Numbered from the stretch's first letter, positions 26,166 through 35,900 are shown. The stretch is 64,000 nt of DNA from Luteolibacter rhizosphaerae (GCF_025950095.1 NZ_JAPDDR010000012.1:62001-126000), one strand, 5' to 3'. The notes: generated by a model from the letters alone, not told the origin. Numbers and translations are program-made.

Positions 26166-27032
26166 GTGAAACTCCTCCTCGCGCTTCTCGCGCTCACCCT
26201 GCTGGCCCCTGCCGATGAACTGCAGGTGTGGACCAGCCGCAAGGGCGAGACCTTCAGCGGTAATTTTTTGGCCGTGCGTCCCGGTAAGGTTTTCGTGCGG
26301 GGACCAGACAAGAAGATCTTCGCGATCCCGATGGAGAAACTCACCGACTCTTGCTTGGCGGAGGCCGGCTACCTTCAGGACAAGCTAGGGGCTTGGGCGA
26401 GGGAGCAGGTGAATCGCAAAGCGATGAACGAAGCAAGCGCTTGGGCTGTGCTCATGCTCGCGCCCGAGGCAATCGATGGGAAGGTCTTCCTGATAAAGGC
26501 GCACGTGGAGGAGATCGTGAAGGGCAAGGAAACCGCGCTCACGAAAGGCAAGGTGAAGTTCAAGACCGAGAGCGGGATCGAAGGGCAAGCCGACTTCAAG
26601 GCTACTCCCATCGTAGTGAAGGACGATGCCGTTTACACCGGTTTCCCTGCCAATCTCCCCGATGAGGAGGTGAACCAGCGCAATGCCATCATGGTGCTCT
26701 CCACCCGCTCGGACGTGGCGCTGCAGGTGAAAGCCACGAAGGGCAAGATCGTGGGCGGCTACATGGCCACGTCCGAGGACATGGAGAAGGCGCGCGAGGA
26801 GGATGGCAAGGTGGTGGAATACGAAGCCGAGATCGTGCGCCTGCGGATGATAGTGATGGAGGAGCAGATCCGCAGCGGGGCAGCAGTGCGCGGTGGAGCC
26901 TCGCTTACCTCCGCGGATAGGAAGCCTCTAACAGTTCCTCCCCACCGCTTCACTCCCGAAGAGTTAGAAGCGATCAAAGCGGAACTCAGCTGGCTGAAAA
27001 CCAAGATTCCGCATCAAGGCTTCGGTGGCTGA
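26166..27032 (+). CDS. Secreted SLA1-homology (SHD1)-like domain protein
   Basis: The GTG start at 26166 opens a signal peptide (VKLLLALLALTLLAPADE). The next 45 residues, VWTSRKGETFSGNFLAV...KVFVRGPDKKIFAIPMEKL, fit the small barrel-like SHD1-type module often found right after the signal peptide in Planctomycetes and Verrucomicrobia exported proteins. The rest of the 288 residues includes an OB-fold-like strand-rich part (GKVFLIKAHVEEIVKGKETALTKGKVKF) and a helical charged C-terminus. The function of such proteins is unknown, and the module probably mediates protein or polymer binding. It converges with the PEP-CTERM gene, with only 2 nt between the stop codons. Confidence 0.75.
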   Translation: MKLLLALLALTLLAPADELQVWTSRKGETFSGNFLAVRPGKVFVRGPDKKIFAIPMEKLTDSCLAEAGYLQDKLGAWAREQVNRKAMNEASAWAVLMLAPEAIDGKVFLIKAHVEEIVKGKETALTKGKVKFKTESGIEGQADFKATPIVVKDDAVYTGFPANLPDEEVNQRNAIMVLSTRSDVALQVKATKGKIVGGYMATSEDMEKAREEDGKVVEYEAEIVRLRMIVMEEQIRSGAAVRGGASLTSADRKPLTVPPHRFTPEELEAIKAELSWLKTKIPHQGFGG

Positions 27033-27034
27033 AA

Positions 27035-27946
27035 CTAGCGGCGGCGGCGCCAGACCAGAAGAGCGCCCGTGAGGCAGCTCAGCAGGAAGGCGGACGGTTC
27101 CGGCACCGTCACCGGCGTCGGCAAGGTGCCTTGGAAGAGGTAGTTGTGCGCCTCGCCGCTACCGAAAAGATTTCCCGCGATCAGGTTCCCGTCGATGTTG
27201 CCGTTGTTGAAGTTCACGGTGGCACGCGGCGCCAAGATGCTTCCTTGGATGCCCACACCGCCGAGGTCCAGCGAGGTGGCATCAACGAAGTTATAAATGA
27301 CGTTCTGCCGGCTCACAGTGCCACGACCGTCGTTGTTGATGTCCCAGAAGCTGAAGCCCATCTGGAACATTCGGCTGTAGTCGCCGGTCACGTTGACGAG
27401 TACCGTTGAGCCGGAGGGAGCATCGATCGCCAGCGTATTAGTGGAGGCCAGAGCCGCACCGCTCAGAGTGAAGATGTTCAGGTCGGAGTTCGAGCCGCTG
27501 AGATAGATGCCACCCCAAGCTTGGACCGCGGTATTGCCGGTGGACGCTAGGCCGCCCCAGTAGGAGGAGGCATTGAGAAGGTAGCTGTTGGTCGTATTGA
27601 AATCGACCGCGCTGCCATGGGTGATCGAGCCACGGGGCACGCCGAATCCGCCGGATAGGGTGCCGCCGTGGACAAGATTGCCGTATTGGACTTCCCCGTT
27701 CATAACGAGATTTCCGCCCACAACGAGCGAGTTCCCGGCACTGGAGGGACTAGAACTGAAACTACTACCGACGCCGTAGCCGTTCAGCGTCGCATTGCCT
27801 GCGACTGCCACCCGGCCTTCGGCATCGGTGTTTGATTCGTTCATCGTGCCGAGCACGTAAACGTTATAATTGGAGGCGACGGACAGGGTGGTCGCATGGA
27901 GCGCCGCGCTGCTCGCAAGGAGCAACGCCAAAACAGGGGATTTCAC
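27035..27946 (-). CDS. Choice-of-anchor A family protein with PEP-CTERM sorting signal
   Basis: The 303-residue protein begins with a signal peptide (MKSPVLALLLASSAALHA). It continues with the choice-of-anchor A pattern (YNVYVLGTMNESNTDAEGRVAVAGNATLNGYGVG ... LVVGGNLVMNGEVQYGNLVHGG), a beta-helix-like adhesin-type domain ending in GVGIQGSILAPRATVNFNNGNIDGNLIAGNL. The C-terminus is a PEP-CTERM signal: VPEPSAFLL, a hydrophobic helix, and RRRR. In this system an exosortase cleaves the tail and links the protein to the envelope or exopolysaccharide. No exosortase gene is in the window. The spacing and length are normal for this class. Confidence 0.9.
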   Translation of the reverse strand: MKSPVLALLLASSAALHATTLSVASNYNVYVLGTMNESNTDAEGRVAVAGNATLNGYGVGSSFSSSPSSAGNSLVVGGNLVMNGEVQYGNLVHGGTLSGGFGVPRGSITHGSAVDFNTTNSYLLNASSYWGGLASTGNTAVQAWGGIYLSGSNSDLNIFTLSGAALASTNTLAIDAPSGSTVLVNVTGDYSRMFQMGFSFWDINNDGRGTVSRQNVIYNFVDATSLDLGGVGIQGSILAPRATVNFNNGNIDGNLIAGNLFGSGEAHNYLFQGTLPTPVTVPEPSAFLLSCLTGALLVWRRRR

Positions 27947-28012
27947 GGGGGTAAAACAGCAGGGGTGACACCGCGCAGGGTGAGATGCGCGCGGCAGATG
28001 GCCGTTTTTGCC

Positions 28013-28029
28013 CCTGCATGTTTTGCAGG
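28013..28029. promoter_or_regulatory. Short hairpin/dyad upstream of the PEP-CTERM gene
   Basis: CCTGCA (28013-28018) and TGCAGG (28024-28029) flank TGTTT. The dyad lies 66 nt upstream of the minus-strand start at 27946 and matches the CCTGCA...GTTTTGC wording of the dyad at 25600. It could be an operator for exported-protein genes, or chance. Confidence 0.3.
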
Positions 28030-28096
28030 TAAAGCGGAATCAGTTAAGAAATCCTAAACTTCGTAAAGCCACGTAATTGCATGATGCAGCGATACT

Positions 28097-28110
28097 TACG
28101 TGATCACGTA
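28097..28110. promoter_or_regulatory. Perfect 14-bp palindrome after the ROK-like gene
   Basis: TACGTGATCACGTA is self-complementary and lies 3 nt beyond the minus-strand stop codon at 28114. It could be an operator for the downstream PEP-CTERM gene, whose start is 150 nt away, or a short terminator stem without a U-run. Confidence 0.35.
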
Positions 28111-28113
28111 GGT

Positions 28114-29514
28114 CTAAATCGCTGCCAGGCTCGCTGCGGCAACCGCTTGTCCGTGGCGCTTCGTTTTCTCGTCCGGCACTACCAGCTTGATTCTCAATTC
28201 GGGAAACTCGGTCATGAGCACTTTCTCCGCTTCGGCGATGATGATGGTGCCCCCTTCGCCAGAGGTCACGCGGCCTAGGATGAGTAGATTGCGGATTTCA
28301 TAGAAGTCCGCGTAGTGAGCGATGGCATAGCCGAAGCAGGTGCCGATGGTTTCGTAGATCTTCCGTGCCCGCTCGTCGCCGGCCTTCATGGCCGTCTGCA
28401 CTTCCACCAACTGCTCGGGGAACGGCATGTTGCCGAACTCGAATCCGGCAAGCCGCGCCAGACGCGCCACTCCCTGCTGCGAGAAGAACTGCACCCCACA
28501 GCCTTCATCGCCGCTCCATTCGTCCAGAGGTCCGTTCTCGCGGTAGTCCACCGGCGCGAAGGCGAGTTCGTTTAACCATGGACGGATCGAGCCGTTCGAA
28601 TCCACATAGCCTGCCGCTTCACTCGTGCCCATCGCCACGCCGAGCACGGCATTCTCGTTGAGCGCCATCGAGCCGGCAAGGGCGGTCACTTCGCCGTCAT
28701 TGACGACCTCGAAAGGGATTCCTTCCCAGCGCTCCTTCAATTCGAAGAACATCTTGCGGATCCGCAACTCGAAGTCCGCCTCGCTCACGCCGCGGAAGAG
28801 CGATGCGGCCCTCACCTCGTTATTCACGTAAACTCCGGCAGAGCTGCCGCCGATAGCATCCACACGCGGGAGATGGGCGGCGGCACGCTTGAGGGAATCC
28901 TGCACTCCCTCGATGTGATAGTCCGGATCGCTCTGGAAATAGGGATCCCACACCACCTCTTCCGAGAACACGACTTCACCGTCGATCATCGCCGCGCACT
29001 TGCGGTCGGATCCACCGAGATCGAAGCCGATGCGGCAGCCGCCGAGGTGACGCCCCAGCGCGATGGCGTCCGCCGATTCAGAAGGAAGCTCGCCGCGTGT
29101 GGCCACGCTGAAAGACAGGGGCTCGCCGAAAATCTTGCCGCCGATGAAATTGCTATCGAATTCACGTGCTCCAGCCGGACCGTAGATCGCGGCCAGTGCC
29201 GGTACCAGCTCCGGCGCGCCCGAGATCAAGACGCGGCTGCCGCCCTTCTGCCACAGCAGGAACTTCAGGACGCGCTCCACGTAGCGGAGCGTGCTCCCGA
29301 AGTGCTCCACCGTATCCGGCAAGATCGGCGAGGACCAGCGGAAGGCGGTGCCGTCTGCACGAACCAGAGCCAGATCCAACTCGCGGCTGTCCGAACGCTC
29401 TTGAGCAGAGGTGCGGTAATTCCGATTCCAAAGAACGGCGGGAACAAATGAGGGATCGAGAACCGGAACGCAGGCCATCGGAGAATCGGTAACGCAGGGA
29501 GAAGACGCCGTCAT
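28114..29514 (-). CDS. ROK-like (ASKHA-fold) sugar kinase-type protein
   Basis: A GTG at 29526 and an ATG at 29514 are both possible starts; the ATG gives 466 residues. Residues from about 165 show the ASKHA phosphate loop GCRIGFDLGGSDRKCAAMIDGEVVFSEE. A second glycine-rich strand VDAIGGSSAGVYVNNEV and the AVLGVAMGTSEAAGYVDSNG segment follow, with VVNDGEVTALAG as the catalytic-region equivalent. The protein is longer than typical ROK kinases (about 300), with some 150 extra N-terminal residues, so it may be an atypical member or a regulator. The substrate is unknown. It diverges from feoA over about 150 nt. Confidence 0.7.
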   Translation of the reverse strand: MTASSPCVTDSPMACVPVLDPSFVPAVLWNRNYRTSAQERSDSRELDLALVRADGTAFRWSSPILPDTVEHFGSTLRYVERVLKFLLWQKGGSRVLISGAPELVPALAAIYGPAGAREFDSNFIGGKIFGEPLSFSVATRGELPSESADAIALGRHLGGCRIGFDLGGSDRKCAAMIDGEVVFSEEVVWDPYFQSDPDYHIEGVQDSLKRAAAHLPRVDAIGGSSAGVYVNNEVRAASLFRGVSEADFELRIRKMFFELKERWEGIPFEVVNDGEVTALAGSMALNENAVLGVAMGTSEAAGYVDSNGSIRPWLNELAFAPVDYRENGPLDEWSGDEGCGVQFFSQQGVARLARLAGFEFGNMPFPEQLVEVQTAMKAGDERARKIYETIGTCFGYAIAHYADFYEIRNLLILGRVTSGEGGTIIIAEAEKVLMTEFPELRIKLVVPDEKTKRHGQAVAAASLAAI

Positions 29515-29557
29515 GAGTGATTTCACGCAGTCAGGGCCAATTCCTGCCGGAATGGAA

Positions 29558-29574
29558 TGATTTAATGCGAATCA
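29558..29574. promoter_or_regulatory. Candidate iron-regulator (Fur-like) dyad upstream of feoA
   Basis: TGATTTAATGCGAATCA has TGATT/AATCA arms with a 7-nt centre, reminiscent of Fur boxes built on TGATAAT/ATTATCA. It sits in the divergent promoter region, 91 nt before the feoA start. The match is partial, and iron control of feoAB is expected from the family rather than shown here. Confidence 0.35.
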
Positions 29575-29665
29575 ATACCTCCAATTTGCGAAGTGTAGTG
29601 ACAGGATCGAAACATCTGCCGGGAATCTTGTTGCAAATCCATCTCAATTGCCGACTCTAACCGCG

Positions 29666-29917
29666 ATGGCGCTTGCCAAAGCCAACGATCTCCACGCCGA
29701 CAGCTTGCTCAGCTTGAGCCAAGCTCAGGTCGGCTGTGACTTCAGAATCAAGGCATTGAATGGCCCTGCCTGCGACCAACTGCGCAACCTCGGTTTTTGT
29801 GAAACCTTGCAGGTCAGGAAGCTGGCCGACGGTCGCAATCTGATCTGCTCCGTCTGTGGCACGCGCCTCGCGCTGAGCCGCGAATTGGCCAGCCAAGTGA
29901 TGGTGGCTGTTGCCTGA
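29666..29917 (+). CDS. feoA: Ferrous iron transport accessory protein FeoA
   Basis: The ATG at 29666 gives 83 residues; a TTG 18 nt upstream is less likely. The protein is a small SH3-like FeoA domain: LSLSQAQVGCDFRIKALNGPACDQLRNLGFCETLQVRKLAD, with the L-R-x-L-G-F turn typical of the family. FeoA binds and modulates the FeoB ferrous iron transporter. The Cys residues (GCDF, ACDQ, GFCE, ICSVCG) are more numerous than usual. It lies 9 nt before feoB in what looks like one operon with the 45-residue protein at 31812. Confidence 0.9.
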   Translation: MALAKANDLHADSLLSLSQAQVGCDFRIKALNGPACDQLRNLGFCETLQVRKLADGRNLICSVCGTRLALSRELASQVMVAVA

Positions 29918-29926
29918 TTTTTTACG

Positions 29927-31810
29927 ATGTCCGGTTCACTCGAAACCGTCGCCCTCGCCGGCAACCCCAACGCCGGGAAAACCACGCTTTTCAACGCCCT
30001 CACTGGGGCCAACCAGCGCACCGGCAACTATGCTGGCGTGACGGTTGACCGGAAATCCGGTGAGATGTTCACGCCGCACGGGAAGAAGCTGCGCCTTGTC
30101 GACTTGCCCGGTTGCTACTCTTTGGATGGCGGCAGTCCCGATCAAGAGATCGCCCGGAAGACCTTGCTGGGCGAGATCGAGGGCGAGGCTAGGCCGGACC
30201 TTGTCGTCTGCGTGGTCGACTCCTCCAACCTCGAGCGTCACCTGGTTCTCACGCTTCAGGTGATCGAAACCGGCCTACCGGTGGTCATCGCGCTGAACAT
30301 GGTGGACGTGGCGGAGAAGGCGGGACTGAGACTGGACCCGGCCAAGCTCTCCGAAGAACTGGGCGGCGTGCCGGTGGTACCGATCCAGGCGAATGCGAAC
30401 AAGGGCATCGTGGAGCTGAAGCAGGCTCTCCGGCATCCCTTCCCCCACCCTGCGGACACGCCGTGGAAGAGTGGTCTGGATGAAACCCTGGCGGATCGTC
30501 GTCTGGCTCATGTGATCCAGACTTGCGAAGTGGCGGCCCGTCGTCCGGACGGCCATAGCTCCACGCTTTCGGACAAGATCGATCGCTTCGCCCTTCACCC
30601 GGTATTCGGCTGGATCGTCTTTGCGGCGGTGATGTTCTGCGTATTCTGGACCATCTTCTCGATCGCGGATGTGCCGATCGGCTGGATCGAGGACGGCACC
30701 GGAGCGGTGAAGGAATGGCTCACCGGGAAGATGCCGGATGGCGACCTGCGCTCGCTGTTGGTGGATGGCATTGTCGCGGGTGTGGGCGAAGGCGTACTGG
30801 TCTTCCTGCCGCAGATCATCATGCTCTTCTTCTTCATCGGCCTGCTGGAGAGCTCCGGCTACATGGCCCGGGCCGCCTTCCTGATGGATGGCGTGATGGC
30901 CAAAGCGGGTTTGAGCGGAAAGGCTTTCCTACCGCTGCTGAGTTCCTTCGCCTGCGCCTTGCCGGGAATCATGGCCACCCGCACCATTGACTCCGCGAAG
31001 GAGCGGCTGACCACCATCTTCGTGGCACCGTGGATGAGCTGCTCCGCACGCCTTCCGGTGTATCTCACTCTGGTTCCCCTGCTGCTGGTGGGCATGACCA
31101 GTCTACAGCAGGCCCTGATCTTCTCGGCCATCTATGTGCTCGGTGCAGTGACCGCCCTTGTGGTCGCCCGTATCCTGCGCGGCAGACTCGGCGAGGATGC
31201 CACGCCGAGCCACTTCCTGCTGGAGCTGCCACCCTACCGCGCGCCGCAGTGGAGCTACATCTTCCGCCACATCGCCGGTCGTGCCGGTGCCTTCCTGAAG
31301 AATGCGGGCACCATCATCCTGGCGATCTGCATCATCCTCTGGGCGCTGAGCACCTATCCGAAATCCGACTCGGAAGATCCTGCGGAAGTCCTCGCGCACA
31401 GCGCCATGGGACGAATCAGTGCGGTCGTAGAGCCGCTGGTGAAGCCGCTGGGCTTCGACGGCCGCACCGGCACCGCCATCATGACCTCCTTCGCCGCGCG
31501 CGAGGTCTTCACCTCGACCATGGGCCAGCTCTACCACGTGGAGGAGAGCGAGGATGAGGATGAGAACTACAGCCGCATCCAGAACGCTCTGGCCGCTGCA
31601 ACTTGGCCGGACGGGAGCAAGATGTTCACCCTGCCGGCTCTGCTCGCGCTGATCGTCTTCTACATGTACGCGCTACAATGTTTGCCGACGACCGCCGTGG
31701 TGGCCCGTGAGGCGGGCTCGTGGAAATGGGCGATCGGCCAGTTCATGTTCATGAGCGCCTTCGCATGGCTGGCCGCATTTGCAGTCTTCCAGATCGGGTC
31801 TTTGTTGTGA
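29927..31810 (+). CDS. feoB: Ferrous iron transporter FeoB
   Basis: The 627-residue inner-membrane protein has an N-terminal G domain: G1 GNPNAGKTT at 12-20, G3 DLPGCYSLDGGSPDQE, and G4 NMVD. A linker and about 8-9 membrane helices follow, including the two Gate repeats (GYMARAAFLMDGVMAKAGLSGKAFLPLLSSFACALPGIMATRTI and its symmetric partner ending in SYIFRHIAGRAGAFLKNAG). FeoB imports Fe2+ and its GTPase is required for transport. It is shorter than the E. coli protein (773) but within the range seen in other phyla. It lies 9 nt after feoA and directly before a Cys-rich micro-protein, forming an feoA-feoB-accessory operon. Confidence 0.97.
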   Translation: MSGSLETVALAGNPNAGKTTLFNALTGANQRTGNYAGVTVDRKSGEMFTPHGKKLRLVDLPGCYSLDGGSPDQEIARKTLLGEIEGEARPDLVVCVVDSSNLERHLVLTLQVIETGLPVVIALNMVDVAEKAGLRLDPAKLSEELGGVPVVPIQANANKGIVELKQALRHPFPHPADTPWKSGLDETLADRRLAHVIQTCEVAARRPDGHSSTLSDKIDRFALHPVFGWIVFAAVMFCVFWTIFSIADVPIGWIEDGTGAVKEWLTGKMPDGDLRSLLVDGIVAGVGEGVLVFLPQIIMLFFFIGLLESSGYMARAAFLMDGVMAKAGLSGKAFLPLLSSFACALPGIMATRTIDSAKERLTTIFVAPWMSCSARLPVYLTLVPLLLVGMTSLQQALIFSAIYVLGAVTALVVARILRGRLGEDATPSHFLLELPPYRAPQWSYIFRHIAGRAGAFLKNAGTIILAICIILWALSTYPKSDSEDPAEVLAHSAMGRISAVVEPLVKPLGFDGRTGTAIMTSFAAREVFTSTMGQLYHVEESEDEDENYSRIQNALAAATWPDGSKMFTLPALLALIVFYMYALQCLPTTAVVAREAGSWKWAIGQFMFMSAFAWLAAFAVFQIGSLL

Positions 31811-31811
31811 G

Positions 31812-31949
31812 ATGAACGATTGGCAAACATGGGCGGCTCTCGGGGCCGTGGTGCTCGCCACCCTCTTCCTGGTGCGCCACGCCACGCGCGGAAAGGGCAA
31901 GAAGAGCTGCGGCCACAATTGCGGCTGCGGTAAAAAAGAAGGGATCTAA
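31812..31949 (+). CDS. FeoB-associated Cys-rich membrane micro-protein
   Basis: The ATG at 31812 follows the feoB stop codon by one base and encodes 45 residues. One N-terminal membrane helix (TWAALGAVVLATLFLV) leads into a basic turn (RHATRGKGKK) and a Cys-rich end (SCGHNCGCGKKEG) with the pattern C-x3-C-x-C-G. This fits the FeoB-associated Cys-rich membrane proteins found beside feoB in several phyla. A role in iron or redox handling for FeoB is proposed for the family but not proven. Confidence 0.85.
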   Translation: MNDWQTWAALGAVVLATLFLVRHATRGKGKKSCGHNCGCGKKEGI

Positions 31950-31957
31950 AGCGCCCC

Positions 31958-32881
31958 TCACTTCTTCCCGACCGGCCCGATGTAGCGCTTCGCCACCACC
32001 ACGTTGTCGAAGCTCACCACATTTACCGGATTTTTGGTCCAGAGCTCGGTGATATAGCTTTCGAGTGTCAGCGCATTCGCCTTCAGCGACTCGGTCTTCC
32101 GCCAATTGATCCCGCGCCAGTGTCCTTGGAGTGCGCCATTGATCCAGAAGGCCTGCTCTCCATCCGGCTCCCCCGGGGTATTGTGCTTCAACATGAACTC
32201 CACGCAGATCCAACGATCCTTGGGTATCAGGTCCGCGGTCGGCACGGCGAAGGAGTTGCCCCAGTAGTTCCCGTCCCTCGATACGTCCATCTCGTGCCAG
32301 TAGCTGTAGAAGTTCCAGCGTCCCGGTGCCGCGAACTTCCCCCAGTTACCCCACGGCTCGATCGCGGTGGAGAAGCGATCGCTTCCATCCGGCTTCTTGC
32401 CCGCGCCACCGAAGCCGCTCCACTTCTCCCCTCCCCTCAGTCCCTTGTTCGCTCGCAGGGTTACGAAGTGATGCACATAGCCGCAGCCCGCATCGAAGCG
32501 CGTGTAGAAGCGGATGAAGACGATATCCGCCGGCTCGAACCACTTGGTAAGACCTCCGCCGGTATCCGATGCCAGATGGGCCTCCACCCGCAGGCAGCGC
32601 TCCCCCAAGCCCGATCCCGCTCCTGAAAAGGAGAGCACCTTGCCGTCCTTGTTGCCGATTTCGTCCCACGCCTTCCCTAGGCCGCCGCTCTCGAAATCAT
32701 CGCTGAAGATCACCTCGGGATTATTGGCGATCCCCTTGTCCTCAGGATAGGCTGCCGCCAGCCCCTGGCCCGAGGGCAAGCCGCCGGTGGCGGCAAGGTT
32801 CGCTTTCCCTCCCGGATCCCCGCCCGCTCGGAGCGAGACAGGCAGGGCCAACATTACCAGAATGACGGGCTTAAAGAACAT
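31958..32881 (-). CDS. Secreted lyase-like (concanavalin-fold) protein of unknown function
   Basis: The 307-residue product has a signal peptide (MFFKPVILVMLALPVSLRA). The body is a jelly-roll-type domain: EVIFSDDFESGGLGKAWDEIGNKDGK at the start, VFIRFYTRFDAGCGYVHHFVTLRANKG, then WNFYSYWHEMDV and DRWICVEFMLKHNTPGEPDGEQAFWING, ending in VVSFDNVVVAKRYIGP. This pattern resembles secreted polysaccharide-lyase-like proteins of Planctomycetes and Verrucomicrobia, but catalytic residues cannot be assigned. A near-perfect 30-bp palindrome covers the first base of the start codon and the sequence just upstream. It converges with the Feo operon with 8 nt between. Confidence 0.75.
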   Translation of the reverse strand: MFFKPVILVMLALPVSLRAGGDPGGKANLAATGGLPSGQGLAAAYPEDKGIANNPEVIFSDDFESGGLGKAWDEIGNKDGKVLSFSGAGSGLGERCLRVEAHLASDTGGGLTKWFEPADIVFIRFYTRFDAGCGYVHHFVTLRANKGLRGGEKWSGFGGAGKKPDGSDRFSTAIEPWGNWGKFAAPGRWNFYSYWHEMDVSRDGNYWGNSFAVPTADLIPKDRWICVEFMLKHNTPGEPDGEQAFWINGALQGHWRGINWRKTESLKANALTLESYITELWTKNPVNVVSFDNVVVAKRYIGPVGKK

Positions 32882-32910
32882 GGGCCGATAGGTATCTACC
32901 TATCGGCCCA
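32881..32910. repeat. 30-bp near-perfect palindrome at the start of the lyase-like gene
   Basis: Two 14-bp arms (32881-32894 and 32897-32910) are perfectly complementary around a TC centre. On the minus strand the arms sit directly before, and touch, the ATG of the lyase-like gene at 32881, so they would form a strong hairpin in its leader. There is no U-run. An operator or a translation-controlling structure is possible. Confidence 0.75.
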
Positions 32911-32944
32911 TGCCTGAATTACAACAATCGGAGATCCGATCGCA

Positions 32945-35900
32945 TCACGGGGTCACGATCTCGGGCGCCGGGCGCTTCTTGGGTGCCGGATCCTTGCCCT
33001 TCTGCGCTTCGAGCCACGCAACCACATCGCGCAACTCGGCAGGCGAGAGAATCGCCCCCATCGGCGGCATGGCGGAGACCGGCGGCAGCATGGACTCGAA
33101 GTCGCTCTTCTTCACCCGCAGCACCTTGCCGCTGCTATCCACATCCACATGGTCCGCGGTGTCCGAAAGCACGATGCCCGAAACGGTTTTCCCGCCTTTG
33201 AGCGTCACCGTCGTGATTCCGAAACCTTCCGCCACCTTCGCGCCGGGATTGACCAGAGACTCGAGGAAGAACTTCGCATCACCCTTCTTGCCGATGGCTT
33301 CAAGGTTCGGGCCGGCATCGCCGCCGCCGTGACCACCACCCGCAGCATGGCAGCGCATGCACTGGGCAGCCGGTTGCGATTCGAAGATCTGCCCGCCCTT
33401 CTTGGCATCGCCACCCTGCAGCGATCCGAGATAGGGTGCCAGCGGATCTTGGGAAGCGGCGAGCGCCGCCTTGTAGGCTTCCAGCGATGACTTCACCGCC
33501 GGCTCCGTGCGCTTGGCAGCAGCATCGAGCAACTCCAAAGCGGAGGGAGAGACGCCCGAGCTCGCCTTCAGCTTGTCGAGCGCGTCGGTGAACAAGCTAT
33601 CGATGCCGGGGCCTTGCAGGGCAGCGGCGACCTTCCATGCTTCTTGCTGACGGTGAGCATTCGCATGCGAGGTTGCGGCACGCACCGCCTTGAGAGCGGC
33701 TTCCGGACTGGTCGCAGCGAGGCGCTTCACCGCGCCGATGGCGAGATCGTCGTCCTTGCCTCCCGCCAGTTCAGCCAGCAGGGAATCGAGTCCCTCCGGC
33801 TTGCGGGTGGAGTAAAGCTCAAGCGCTTCCGAGCGGGCCGCCCCCGGCAGGCTGGAGTTCATCACCAGCCCCTTGAGCGCGCCATTATCCACGGAGGAAA
33901 GGTCGAGCTTGTAGGTCTTCAGCAGCGCAATGGAGGGCTCTGCCAGCTTGCCATCCAACTTGAGTAAGCCGGTCAAGGCCGGGTTCAGCACCGCGGTCAC
34001 CTTCGCGGCATCCCGCTCGGGCAGCGGCGCGACGCGCCCCAGCGATTGATCCACCAGCGGCGGCTTGCTCCAGATGCCGATCAGGCGCAGCGCTTCTTCG
34101 CGGGCATAGGCCGGAGCCTTGGGATCGAGCACCACGTTGAGCACGCGCTTGAGATTGGCATCGTCGCCCAAGCGGAAGGCACTATGAAGCAGACGGCGCC
34201 AGTCCATCTGCGTGAGATTCGCCGGCAGTTCGTCGAGCAATGCTGCCACCGCCGGGCGCACTTCCTCGATGCCTGCGTCATGAATGCCCCGCAAGGCTTC
34301 ACGCGCCACCTTCGCATCGTCATCGTGCAGGAACGCGGCGATCTGCGGGTCCTTCATCTTGCGCAGCGCGATCACGGCGGCGAGACGCACGGCAGGATCT
34401 TCATGCTGGTTCAGGGCGGAGATCTTCCGAGGATCTCCGAATAGGGTCAGAGCATAAGAACCTGCGTGGCGGATGTAGGGATCCTGGTTCTTCTCCAGCA
34501 TCTCCCAGATGAAAGGCATCGCGGCACCCACCTTCATCTTGCCCGCCGCAATCGCGGCAAAACCACGCACACGCAGGGACTCATCGGTCAAGAGCTTGGC
34601 GAAAGGAACATTCGGATCCTCAAGCCCCGATTCACCGATCACCTTGATCGCCTGTGCCCGCACTTCAGGATCGGAATCGACCACAAAGGGCAGGATCAGC
34701 TTGAGCGCTTTCTCGCGCACATCCTTCCCGGCAATCGCCACAAACTCATCACCGCTCGATGGCAGCACCGCGGAACCGCGGCGTGCGATGATGCCCAAGC
34801 CCCAAACCCCGTGCAAACGGGTGATCGTGTCCTTGCCTTCCTTCGCCACCTTGCCCAGCACTTCCATGCCATCGGGCTTGCGGGTGAGGGCGAGTTGGGC
34901 CCGGGTGCGCACGCGCATGTCCGCATGCGAGAGCAGTTTTTCAAGGCCCGGCGACGGACGCTTCTCGAAGCCACGCTCGATGATCTCGGCCGTTTCAGCC
35001 GCTTCCTCGGCGCGGAACATCTTGTCGGCGTTCAGCGAGTAAACGCGACCGTCCTGATGCGATTCCCAGCCACCGATAAAGTCGGTCACGTAGAGATTGC
35101 CATCCCACGAGTATTCCACGTCGGTCACGGCCGCACCCCAGTTGAGCTGGCGCGAGTCGGTCATGCGCATCCCTGCACCGGAGCGCTCGACCTTGAAGGA
35201 CCAGATCCCGGAGTTTGCAGCGCCGCCACGATAGTCGCAGATCAGGAAGCGACCCGCTTCGCTCTCGAGGAAACCCGTGCCCGGATGATAGGTCAGGCCC
35301 GAGGGGCCGGAGGTCAGGTTCGCCACCGGCGGCACGATGTACGAGGGCTGCTTGTCATTCAGCGGGGCCCACATCATCTCTTCCATCCAGCGGTTCACCG
35401 GATGCTCCTCCATGCCGATCTGGCGGTGGAAACTGTGCAGTGCCTGGTGATCCATGGTCCAACCGGAGTCGGCACCTTCCATCACGTAGACGACGCGAGC
35501 TTGGTCGCCTTGGTCGGAGTTGTTGTCCACGGAGATGGCGTTGCCATACTCGTCGAAGGCGAGCTCCTTCGGATTGCGGAGGCCGGTGTGGATGACTTCG
35601 AAATTCGAGCCGTCGGGATCGAAGCGGAAGACGCAGCCTTGGTCGGGCATCTCGTAATGCTTCCCTTCCTTGGTAGTAAGGTTCATGCCGCGGTCACCGA
35701 GCGTGCCGTAGATGCGGCCGTCCGGTCCGAGCGCGAAGCCGTTCAAGTCGTGACCGGAGAAGGACACGCGCACGCCGAAGCCGTCGAAAAGCACCTTGCG
35801 CTCCTCGGGCTTGTCGGCCTTGCCATCGCCGTCCTTGTCCCGCAGCACCCAGATGTTCGGGATGCAGGCCATGTAGACGGTGCCCTCGTATTCAAAGACA

